From Pachyseris speciosa (lineage: Eukaryota > Cnidaria > Anthozoa > Scleractinia > Pachyseridae): a stretch of 64,000 nucleotides of DNA. Shown here piece by piece: positions 24,001 through 36,000 of the stretch. The stretch spans positions 176,001-240,000 of the forward strand of contig JAEMWC010001134.1 of NCBI GenBank assembly GCA_016490735.1. The letters run 5' to 3'. The notes under the pieces were generated by a model. It did not search any database and had not been told where the DNA came from. It worked only from the letters and a program-made list of their open reading frames with translations. Positions within the stretch are counted from its first letter, which is position 1; the number at the start of each line of letters is the position of its first letter. The translations under genes were made by a program, and so were the position numbers.

Positions 24001-27000
24001 TTTCAACATCTTGAGCGCATTGCATGCTGGGAACTAACGAGAATTTTTGACAGCGCCCGTTCCATCCCCCAATTCTTTCACATATAAACTAAGTCTACAG
24101 CCACTCCGACCTACCGCCAAATTTTCCTGCTCGTGGTCATCTTCAGTACACAGAAATTCCAAAATATGTGGTGGTAGGTCAAGAAATTCATCAATAGTCG
24201 AGTCCCAAAGGTACTAAGTGTTCGACCGGCCAAATTCCCAGTTCGTCGAGTAACAAGCCAAATTCAACAACAAAGTACATCACCTTGCTCGATTCTTTGA
24301 GAAAGTGGACTCTTAGCTACCGTCACGCTTAATGATGCTCATCAGGCAGCCGCTAAAGATGAAAAATGGCTGTAAATTTAGCAGAAATCGCAAGCAAACC
24401 GAACTTGGGCCATTGTTGTCGCTTCACGGATAAACAATAGCTACGTCAAAATGACGTTTTCAGAAACCTTGAGCCTCCAGTGCCTTAGGACAGCACCACT
24501 TTTCCCTGGTAGTTCAAATAAAGAGTCACGAATTGCTATTCATCGTTTATAGGTGGAAAATCACTCCGAAAATGTAAAAACCTGCGGTAGTCAATGGGTT
24601 AAAGGTCAAATGAACCGAAATTTCAAAGTTTTTTTTCTTTAGTCAATTTTTATTGAATTTTGTAGCTTAAGTAAGAAATAAACATATTCTAGAGTTTCAA
24701 AGTGATCAGATATTGTATCCCAGAGATATTGGAGGCTGAAAAGTGCTTCGTTTTGGCTTTCGTATTCGTAGAGCAGTCGGGTCAATTGTCGGGAATTTGT
24801 CGGAATTAACAGTCGTGACGTCACTGTTGGTGAGCTGAAAAATTGCGGGAACATTAAAAATTACAAGTGAGTCTTGAAATTAGTATTGTTTTCTTAGCGG
24901 AAAGCATTGTGTTTTGTGCTGCAATAAACTGCAGCAACAATTCAAGACAGCTGAAGAGGGAATCGCTTGTGCAGACCATTTTACATTTCACACCACACAG
25001 CTTCAAACAAAATCTCGTGGTAAGGAGTTCGCTAGTTCCAGCTTTCAAGCCACAAAGACTGACTTGAAAGATGATGCTGTGCCAATGTTTTTCAGGAATA
25101 AAAACGTGGAATCCAAAACAAAAATTGGCCAGAAAAGAAGCAACATCGGCAACAATTCTATCTGCCGAATAACGGGACGACTTCAAGCGGCAATTCCTAA
25201 TCTATTCATTCAGCATTAACAAAACGCAGAAAGTTCGAAGTGGGTATTTTCCATCTTGTTTGAAATACCTGGAAGTAGAGTGATCCTTTTGCTCTCTCTG
25301 ATAATTCGATCTTATTAAGTTTGCTGGGATGTGAAGAGCTGAGACGTTTGTGCAAACCATTGATATACATGTATTATCAGTGACGTACAAATTGAATTTA
25401 CGTATGTACCGTAGCTGTAAATATATTTGGCCAGAGCCTTTCACTTTGCATCCTTTCGACAAAGTTAGCGCTTGTTTACATTCAAGGAGGATGATCTTAG
25501 TGGTTGGATAATAATATCCTAGAAAGCGGAGTAACTGTGTGTCCTTCATATGCCCAACCTAGACGGGAGTTTGATCTCACGGGAGCAAGTTGTCTCAGAT
25601 TTTATATAAGCCGAAAGCTAGGCAATTACTCCAAATTGAAAATTAATTTTGTTGCCTTAGTTTAAGATATATCGGCAAGCAGAACTTCAATTCAACTTGT
25701 TCAAAACTGGTAATGCAAGATAAGAGAACATCGCAAGTATTTTCAAAACAAAGCCATCTTTACATATCAGACGTGCGAATGTAGGTTGTTTATGGGACCA
25801 CACAACGAAACGGGACATGTAGAGACAAAAGGAACAAATTTATTGTAACACTGTTAACAAAGTAACAAAATCCAAAACCCAAACGAATCTCGCTATTTCG
25901 AGCATTCTTTTCAGCGCCAACGATACCAGTGGATCTCCACCCTGATAAACAAATTATGTTAAAAATATCCAAACTATATAAATATTGTAAACAATTTACT
26001 GTTTAAACTGTGAGAAAGTAGTGCGCAAAATAAAAAGCTCTCAAAACTAAAAAATGTTGGAGTGCATCAAAAAATGGGACCAAAATACTGGAAATTTACG
26101 CTGCGGAAATTAACGCTCACAAAAAGAAATTTCGCGTTAATTTGATGAAGCATTACTGATTTCCTATAATAAGGTAAGACTTCTGGTTGGGCTAACAGGC
26201 TAGGGGCTAATCGACTGGATACCAGGCGTGCTTAAAAGCAGGTGCTCTGTACTGTGATACTTTAAAAGTTATAGTGCTAGCATCGCAAACACCTCCATTG
26301 CGAGAAATGTAAACTGAATTTTTTTAAAGAAATTAAACAAACCTTCGTCCGTCCATCCATTTTTGTGTACTGACATTTGTGGTCAGTTACCTCGAGCATT
26401 ACCCGTCGCTAGTGTTTGACAATTTACACTAGTGAATAATCAAGGTGAATCAGCTTTAGTTTTATTTGCCCGCACATGTGACAATTTCACTTGAGTCGAA
26501 TCAGGATGCAACGTTCTTGCTTTGTTTATAAACATTTGGTTATTTCGTAGGTCACAAGTAAATAAACTTGATAAAATGTGTTCCCTCTACTTTTTTGGCT
26601 GTTTATTTATGCACGGTTTCTTGTTCTTGTTTACTACAACTTAATTGTCGGTCCACATGTATTTCCTTCTGATGTTACTTTCTGTTCAGTTTATGGTACG
26701 TCTTTTTACCAAGTGTTGCTGAGTTGGGGGTGCGTTTTATAGCCAAGTGCGCGTTATAACTGAAAAACTCCGGTACTTTCACATGGAAAGATCTCTCTAT
26801 TTGTTTTTAACAAACAAGATGACAGCTTCTCGTGCATCCAATAGGTATATTGCCTTTTGGCAACATATCTGTATGTACTGACAGAAAAGAAATAAAACAT
26901 ACTCAATCTATACATACCATACTCTGAAACCTTGGGTGACAAAATTTTCACAACCTTTTTCCTCATTTGGTTCATAAAATTCTTAGTGGCATGAATTATA

Positions 27001-30000
27001 TACCCTCTGGAGCTGTATAATATTTCATTTTACAGTCAAAGGACATAATAATTTATCATCTAACTGTTTTTATCCTAAAGGAATGCTTGATTTGTTTTAG
27101 CAGCAGTTTTGGTGGTATGATAAATACATGTATCTGTACAAATGGTACAAGTAACCACATCTAGATTGGATGGAGTTTATGGGACAATGAATTATGTTAA
27201 ATGTACATCACACAAGTTATTGCAAGCAGTGTAATGATACATAAAGTATAATAAAAGAATATATAATACCAAATGGAAAACTTTCAGGGAGGTTGGTAAT
27301 GGCCATGAGATCAGATGTTTAGCATCGGTGTGCAGCCCACCCATTCACAAGCTTGCTCATTTCTAGACCAAGTTATGACCATGCTCTTTTCCCTCGCCAT
27401 TTAGATACTGACATAAACCAACTGTAGGTGAACGCCTGACAACAATCCCACATAATTCATGCATTACCCAGAAACTTTTTCCAGGCACACATACTTATGT
27501 TGGTGATGGGCTGACAAAAAATATGACACTGTTTACAAGCATACATATACATAGCCATTTAGAGGTTCATTATAAATTGGGCCTTCATTCTCTAGATACT
27601 GGTTATTAGTTATCTAAATAACAGCTGCATTTGTGCACACAGCCGTAAAATTCTCATTGTCAGTAATACAGCACACGGAATGTGGTATCTTATCAGATGA
27701 CTGAGATTCCACAACAGCAGACACTTTCCTGCCCAGTTTGCATGGGCACACAGTTTCCACAAATGCACCTGCATTTTAAGCTCAAGTCAAGATTGTGAAG
27801 AAAAGTAAACATTTCATTAAAAAGGCACATAAGACTTAATTACTGGCATTTTGTTAATTACACGGATACCCGTTACAACGACTGTACATGTTATCTAGCC
27901 TTTGGGATTTCACGCAGTGTCATCGGAATGAAAACAGCTGCATGGAAATTATGGTATTCCATAACAATAATCAGTGAAAATGTACAAAAAACACAGGGAG
28001 CAGATAAAATGCGTGAAATGAAAGCGAACAGCATGCAGTTGTAATTCTACGGCGACCTTTTCATAGTATGGTAAATATTACAGCGGTGATTGTATTGCCG
28101 TGAACACCTAAAATATGTCTGGAATGTTAATTGTGTTGTAACCAATCACAGGCGAGATCTTCAAACCACAGAAACCACAGGCAACGAACGGTTTCCTATC
28201 TGTCACGGAACAAATTATTTTCGTTTTGTTTTAACATTCAGTCTCTTTACAAGTAAACAATTGCTTTTCCTTCCTATTTGTTTACAGTGTGTCCTATAAT
28301 AGCGAAGAATACAGGTTTGAACGATTTTGAAATAAATTACAAAGCCGAAGTGCCGGGCCGACGCACGCGATGGTTTGGCGTGGGAATTTTCAAACTTAAT
28401 CGGTAGTTACGCCTGATCGCAAGTTACAATGTTGCAAGGTAAGCCGCTAGAATTTTCTGATTCCCATCGCTTCGCGGCTATTGCAGCAAGCGTTAACACT
28501 TTTTTGTTAGGTCAGGGAGATTTACTATTTTGGTAATTTATTATTCTTTTTTTTTTGGTAGCTAATAATAAAGTACCCTGCGAGCAGAGGCCCTTCGATC
28601 TTCCTAGATAAGTCGGGAAGAGGAAGGAACCTCTGCCAGCCGCCTCGACTTTCTTTGATGTGCCGTTCATCCACCGAAGTGGATGAGTCAGTCCGGTTAG
28701 AAACCAGTCAGACCGGTTTTGGCCCAAAACGCATGCGCCTTGCTAGAAATTACTGACTAAATAGGTGCCCGCGGTTCATTGTTTACACTCGTCTACTGAC
28801 AAAATGATATTCGTTTCTCTGTCGAAATCTGTAAAATCTCAACTCGTCGTCTTTACAGGCAGACGACAACAGCGATGAACGACCCAAGCGGAGTTTCTTG
28901 TAAGCTTTGGGCGATGGGCTTGGTTTTGTGAGTCGCTTTACACTGATCGTCTTGCGACAGGACAAGGAGTCACTGAAGAGTATTTTGAACGGAGCTCGCT
29001 TCAGTAAATTGTTGAATGATCACACTATTCCTTATATCCAACGATTCCGTTTGCCGGCAACATGGTCTACAGACACCACATGACTGAACAGTTAAGTCAA
29101 AATTTTCCTCTAAGATGCTCTGTAACGTATCTCGAAGGCCAGTGTGATGTTTCACTTCAAATGTACATCGTTCCGTGCCGACATACCGCACAACAAAAAC
29201 ACCGAATCTTTTCCTGCAGTTCATGTTTTTTCGTCACCTTTTTCCCTGGCGTCTTAGAAGAACCTAAAGAACCTAAAGAACCTAAAATACGAGACGATTC
29301 CCTAAAAGAATCGCCTGGATTAAAACTGGAAATAATTCGCTTTTTTGCAACGAATCGTTGAGACTATTTTGCTGTGCAAGAACCTCGCGAGAAAATATTA
29401 ATAGTTAATTGCTAATGAAAGCGTCGGTTACATTTGAATTTGGCGCATGCTCAACAGGGAAAGTCGAGGCGGCTGGCAGAGGTTCCTTCCTCTTCCTGAC
29501 TTATCTTGGAAGATCGAAGGGCCTCTGCTCGCAGGGTAATAATAAAGTTGAAATTCGAGAGTTGTTCTTGTCGATGTTTTCGTTTCTGATAACATAATCC
29601 TCGCTAAAGTAATATTTTTTTGTAGAACAAGGGGATTGGATTTACGTGCGCTAAACCTTCGAACTACTGTGCCGGCAGAAGTTCCTTGATCGGAAGATCG
29701 CAAACTGGAAAACCACCGACCAAATTCAACATCTATGGAATGATTGACACATCGCGCAAAGTAAACAGCCCAATTTTCGGTATTCCTTCTAAAATATAAT
29801 TTTGCTTTTTCTCTGAAGGCATTTATGCATTTGATATCAGGGGGATTACATGCTGTAGGAAACTAGTTATGAGGGAATTTAGCCAAGAAGATTTTAAGTC
29901 CCCTTTGGATGCGATTATTAGCACATTTTGCGCGCAAAAGAAAAAAAAACATGATTATCTTCGATCGCAGTTCTTCTTACCAAAAGAATCTCCGTAAATG

Positions 30001-33000
30001 TCCGTAAACTCGCATGTTACAACCCAACGGCTTTATATTGTTGAATGCATGTCTGAAAATTTATTTTTCTAAGAATACACGATTGTTCATTTTTTATTGT
30101 CTCCATGTAATATCTCGTTACATGGAAAGCCGGTCGTCGTCGCGTCGCGTTGGCTTCTAAATTTTTCTTTCTAAAATCGAACGATGTGCTGAATGCGGTC
30201 CTCAGCACTGATCTTGGGGAGCAGTGGTGTTTTAAATTCCTAATAAGACAGCTTGTATCCTTAAACATGTTAAACAAAACGAAAATAATTTGTTCCGTGA
30301 CCGTTCGTTGCCTGTGGTTTCTGTGGTTTGAAGATCTCGCCTGTGATTGGTTACAACACAATTAACATTCCAGACATATTTTAGGTGTTCACGGCAATAT
30401 AATCACCGCTGTAATAAAGGAGAAACGCGGATCAAAACAACAGCAGTGCATGGAAGTATGGCATCACAGTATACATCGAAAATACATTAACACAGAACAA
30501 ACCAAATGCTTCAAGGGCGATTCCAACGTATTTATTGACCATTCTACGGCGATCTTTTACAGTATATTGAGTAAACAAATGCTCACCAATCCACTTGACC
30601 AATTCAGTCCTTGTTTACATCGTATTCTTTGCAGTCAAACGAGTCATCGGAGGTCCAGCAAACCGGATTCACTTGCCATTAATTGGTTCATTTTAGTACG
30701 GCTCTACGTTAAAAACCACATGTTCGACTTCCTCAGTCTTTTTCGAAGAGAGAACAAAAGGTTAAAACGAAGAACTTTTCGACAGATCGCAAAGAACACC
30801 TATAACATTGATCGAGTTGCCAATAGTGACGTCACAACAACACGTGCTTGTTTCCATTCCTTCCATGTCAAGCGCGCGGCAATTTCAGAAACGTCTTCGT
30901 TTGATCTTCGGATATTTCCGTACTCCCAGTTGTTTTTATCCCTTAAAAGCTCAGATAGGGCAATTTCTACGTGATTTTGTATTCAAGTAGTCCTTTTTAG
31001 TGTTCGTTCACTTTGAAATGACACGAAGAAAAGGTTTCGAAATTTTTGTTCATTTGACCTTTAAATTAAAATACGTAAGTTATATAATTTTTACTTCAGA
31101 CGGACAACACTTTGTGGTACGTTGGACTACCTTCCTCCAGAAATGATTGAAGGCAGAGAACATGATGAAAAGGTTTGTTTCCTACCAGTTGAGTGCTTAG
31201 AAATGATTGAAGGTTCTTGCCTTGGTAGCCTGCGAGCAAGCTCTCTCAGGGGGTGGGGGGTGGAAGGAGGGAAAAATGGAAAGAAGCTCCGATCTCTCTG
31301 CGATTTGAATAGGCCCTTTGCAGCTGGAGTCACGTGACCAAATTTTACCTAGAAAACTTTTATATTATGGGCTATAATTTAAAGAATGCCAGAAATGGAA
31401 AGAGCGCGTCGAAAATACCAGTATGGCCAAGTTTGAGTCCCCTGGAATGAAAGAGTAAGTTTATGGCTTCCGGCTGCTACCGTGGCTCCAGAGGCCCTCA
31501 TTTCCTTGGGACAGAATTTCTCCCAGTCTGCTGATTGGTTCTTCAAATAAACAACAACTCTGATTGGCTTAGGAAAAGCGTGGCTTCCCAGCCGACAAAC
31601 CGGTTTGGACAGAAAATATATTCGTAAAATTATGGCGGCTGCTCTCAACGAACGCTTTTCTGCGTTTCGAACTGCTGTTCATTGGAGTCCAAATTTCCAG
31701 TGCAAAAAGAAGCGTTGTTGGCGTTCCTAAGCCGTAAGGATGCGTTGGCTGTTTTACCGACGAGTTGTGATAAATCCTTAATCTTTGCTGATTGTTCCAG
31801 CAATTTGCGCCGGTCTACATGTCCTTTTGGTGATCTGCCCACTCTCTAGCTGCCCTTATTTACTCACACATTCAAGAGCTTGACGATAGCGGTATTGCAG
31901 CCTGCTCTCTTGGTTATTATAGCGTTCTGGTTGACGACGTAAATGTGTTAAAGCATAATATATAATATTTACAAGTCCAGAGCTTATTATTCAGGAGGAA
32001 AGGTGGCGAAAATTCCTACAAAGCAAGGGTGTGCTTGATTTCTGAAATTTTCTAAGGCTCCATTTAAGTTTTCTAACTTTTTCCAACTCTCGTATGCATT
32101 TCGTGCAGAACCGAGAAGAGGCATCTTGTTTACAAAGTTACAAACAGGAAATCCCAAAACATCGGATAATCGCGCCACAACGGTCTGACACGTTTAGCTT
32201 TCTTCGCATTTTCGCCATGGAATGAATTTAATTTCCCGTAGTCATAAACTATCTAACTCGTGTTACAAACCGTGCAAAAATCGTCGACGAATGAACGGAC
32301 AATTTTAACCGGCGTACCTTCCTCAACATTTTCCAGCATACCGATAAGTTTTCACGGTTCGCTGCAACATGCGCCGATTGTTCATAACGATCTGATGTCA
32401 GAAATGTCACAAATGATCCTGATAACAACCCGACACCATGTATCCCCGCCGATGAAAACCGGTTTGGTTGGATATCTGATACACGAAACTTCACAGAAAT
32501 GAGGTTCAGCTTTCGTGCGACCAGAGGTAATTTTTTTTCCTTTCGGCGCTTCGCACCTCGTTGCTGCGGCTTCGCTGCGTAAATTCCCTTCTTCAAACGA
32601 AAAAAATTACCTCTGGCACCCAGGGTATCCGGCTGCCTGAGCTGTCAAAATTTGGGCAATCAGCGCAAACCGGAAATGTGTTTCTTCCGTCGAACAGGAA
32701 AGGACACGAAAGAACAACTTTGGCAGTCGCAACGCAAAAGACGGGAATCATCGCGGAAAAAAAAATCACTCCTCAGTTTCTGCCTACCGTGATCTACAAA
32801 AATACGAAAAACCAGCGAATGTTTCAGCTTTATTGCGGTCACATTGAACGCGGTAAACCCAAAGTTTGCTAAGCCGGAGAATGAAGTTGAAGAAGCGATG
32901 TCGGACCAAAGATGAAGCGAACTTTGCCAACCTCGGCAACTATGCCAGATAGAAGCCCCGGTCAAAAGAAAGATCGCAACAGACATCCCCATACTTCGGG

Positions 33001-36000
33001 CGTCGGTGACCTGGTCGTCGATAACGCTTTGAAGTGGGAAAACAAACAATACTGTCTGCGACCAATTGTTTTAGATCGCAGCGGCGCGCATTGATACTTT
33101 TGCCAAATTATGTAGGCAAAATTGCTTTGAAGTAAGCTATCGACTGCTAGACGCTGTTCTGGTTTCAAATCTGACGGACAATTCATATATTTGGAGAATT
33201 TTTCGCTTGGCGAATACAAATGTCTCGCCTTTTCTGGACAAAAACCAAACAAACTCAAACCACGCGGTCCACGCTCGATGATAGATCACGTCATCACCCG
33301 GTCAAATCAGCCAATCAGCATTTTGCGTCCAATTTTTGGACGCAGCAATTCAAATTTATGATGATGATGAGCTTTATTTAACCAGGGAACACCTTCAGCA
33401 GTCTGTTCTCTGTGCCCCTGACATGAGTGCAAGCTTTCCTCCCCCACCCGCTACCCCTGGGAGAGCTTGCTCGCAGGCTAGCCTCTTGGATGCCCTCTGT
33501 TTATGATTTGCAACTCATATTAGGGTAATGGCAAACTTTGGTGGGAGTTCATGGAGATAAATATGTAAACTCTTGTGGTCACCTGATGTCAGGTACATGT
33601 GTTCTAAACTGCAGGCAGGTCAAGGGTTCTCTTGTCCTGGTTCAATGACAGGTAATAGGACAACTGTTTCTGGTGCAATATTAATTAAATCATGTCAGGC
33701 TACCAGCTGGCTCAATATGCACTCTCTTTAATCTGTTTATTGTTAATTTGTTGTATTTTTTAATTTTGCTGTAGGTTGATCTTTGGAGCTTGGGTGTGTT
33801 ATGTTATGAATTTCTTGTTGGAAAACCACCCTTTGAAGCTGAAGGACATCATGATACGTATCGTAAAATCTCAAGAGTAAGTTACTGTTCATTATAAACT
33901 GTCATTGAGAATCTGCAAGATATTGTGAACATCTCAGTCTCACTTCTAAAGGCCGTGTTTATGTGGAGGGAGGGAGCCCCAGATAACCAGGCTACCTGGC
34001 TAGGAGGGTTAAAACATGACCTCCTTTACATGCATTGCACCTTAGAAGCAGAATTAAATTGGGCCAAAATTCCCAGGTGTCAAATGGAACGGTTTTTTCT
34101 ACTTCAGTGAACTGTTAAGTGAATGAGATGAACTTTCAGGAAATAGCTGTTCCATTTGGTTCTGAACCGAATATTCTGGAATTTTTGACCAAATGGATTG
34201 CGCCCATAAACTGCGCATAAATTACTACATGTCTTGGGAAGCACTGTCCAGAAGAACATTATCTTGGGTAATCCCATCTGCAGAACTTACGTGTCACAGT
34301 TCAATTTTGTTCCTGGTTTAAATTTTTCTCTCCTTGTTTTAAACTAATTATCATACATTAATTACCATACTTTAAAACAAGGGGAGAAAAAAAAGTTAAA
34401 TCAGGGATAGAACTGAACTATAACATATGTGCATGAAGTAGCAATAGGACACATTGTCGTTAACTGAACAGCAATTTGTAACTTTGTGGTGCTCTTTGCT
34501 CCCCAGTTTAAGAAAATGTTTCAAAATTTGTTCTTTGGCTTCGCCTGTGTGCAGATATCGCCTACTTCTTTGGCTTCACTTGTGGAAGCCGGGGAAATAG
34601 GTGGCCTCTGCATGGAGGTACAAGTGCAGGAGTTACAACAACATATTAGAAACAAGACTAATTTTAATCTTTTTAAGCAGAATTTAAAGACCTGTTATTT
34701 TAAGATAGCTTTTAAGTAATGTAAACATATTTTTCTATTTGTATATTATTATTTTTTTTTTCTTTTTACCAATTATTGTAAATTTTTCATATTTCATTTT
34801 TAAACATGTAAAGTGCACTTGATCATATTTATGGACAGTTGCGCTACATAAATTTTCAACATTATTATTATCAGCATTAACAAACAAGTCAAGATGGCCG
34901 GCAAGAGAAATGTTTTGATGACAAGTTGTGTTTTTAAAAGCTCCTTATTCTTTTTCTTCTCTCGTCAAAGACATCAGCCAACGTTCAAGTCTCTATCACC
35001 TGAACAAAAAAATCCATGCTCCTACACTATCTAGATGGTAAAAATCAATTGGATAAATCTGAATTATGGCGACCATCATGGATTCATTGAGGTTTGGCAG
35101 TCAGCTAGGAATTTTTATTGTTCCCGAAAGGGAGGTAAAATGAATTAAGTTAAAGGCAGGTGTCTTTGGTTCCCCAATCCAGAGCGGACTTTTGAAGTCT
35201 CAAGCAAATTCATCAAGTGTGATTTCAGTCAAATGTCACAATTACCACACATTTCCTGACCACACATTTGATGACGTCAAACAAAACGTGAGGCTGTCGT
35301 TGGAAGTGGGTCTAACTGCCATTGACAACATCAGAGTTTCAATGGCAGAACTTGGGTGTCAAACTTCCCTTGGTCCATACTCTACTGATAATTATAGTAG
35401 AGTGAAGCTAATTTTAGTCATAGATCATGTAATCTAACCCCATGTAGTAATGTCTGCAAAGCAGTGCCAAATTCCTTGTTATGTGTACCAAAATTTGAGT
35501 ATGCGCTCTGACTGGCCTATCATCTGGCGATAGCCATTCAAATTAAAGGAAAATCTGAAATGCACTTCTGTTGAATTATCAAGTCCATTGGGGGTCCAGA
35601 ACGAGGAATTTGGCACTGCTTCTCTAGGTGGAGTTAGATTGCATCTGTGACACAGGCAAACTAATCGTAGTGCATTGTTGGGAAGCCTAGAGTTTGTTAT
35701 AATAAATAACATGAAGAACATGAACATTCAGACTGATTGAGACTTGTAATAATCTCTCACAGGTTGACCTCAGGTTTCCAGATTACGTGTCTACAGGGGC
35801 AAAAGACCTCATCTCTAAGGTAAGAATTCATTAACAAGAACACAACATTACTTACCAAGGCTTCACAGTTTTGTGAAAGAAAAGGGGAAATGTATTTTTT
35901 CAAGACCAGGAAAAAGTCCGTAAAATTGGACAGGGAATTAAAATTTTGAACTCTTCCATGAAGCAAGTCCATGAAGCAATTTGCCTTTGGTTGTTGACTA

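Larger units (their letters stand above)
24599..31064. mobile_element. TTAA-flanked Kolobok-like transposon (6.5 kb), composite
   Basis: Left end TTAAAGGTCAAATGAAC; right end GTTCATTTGACCTTTAA, a matching inverted repeat with TTAA at both sides. The interior has a broken THAP domain near the left end. Kolobok elements combine TTAA targets, AGG-type ends and THAP-domain transposases, so this superfamily fits; the rest of the transposase was not found. Contains an internal inverted pair (28078-28237 / 30268-30415) and a MULE-like insertion. Confidence 0.65.
31226..33480. mobile_element. TIR element carrying two helicase relics
   Basis: Left TAGCCTGCGAGCAAGCTCTC; the right end on the other strand is TAGCCTGCGAGCAAGCTCTC, a 20-base perfect repeat, then C-rich sequence on both sides. 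It shares the CCTGCGAGCA core with the element at 28575. It fills aurora intron 8. Confidence 0.8.

Noticed and set aside
22167..24087. Paired 67- and 83-codon frames occurring twice
   Set aside because: Identical because they lie in the two copies of a non-autonomous TTAA element; no transposase or other domain similarity.
30450..30974. 174-codon plus-strand frame
   Set aside because: Longest frame inside the Kolobok-like element, but no motif recognised; composition consistent with chance. A profile search could overturn this.
31195..31216. Second partial copy of AGAAATGATTGAAGG after the aurora T-loop exon
   Set aside because: Only about 17 bases, no splice site; treated as chance or microhomology.
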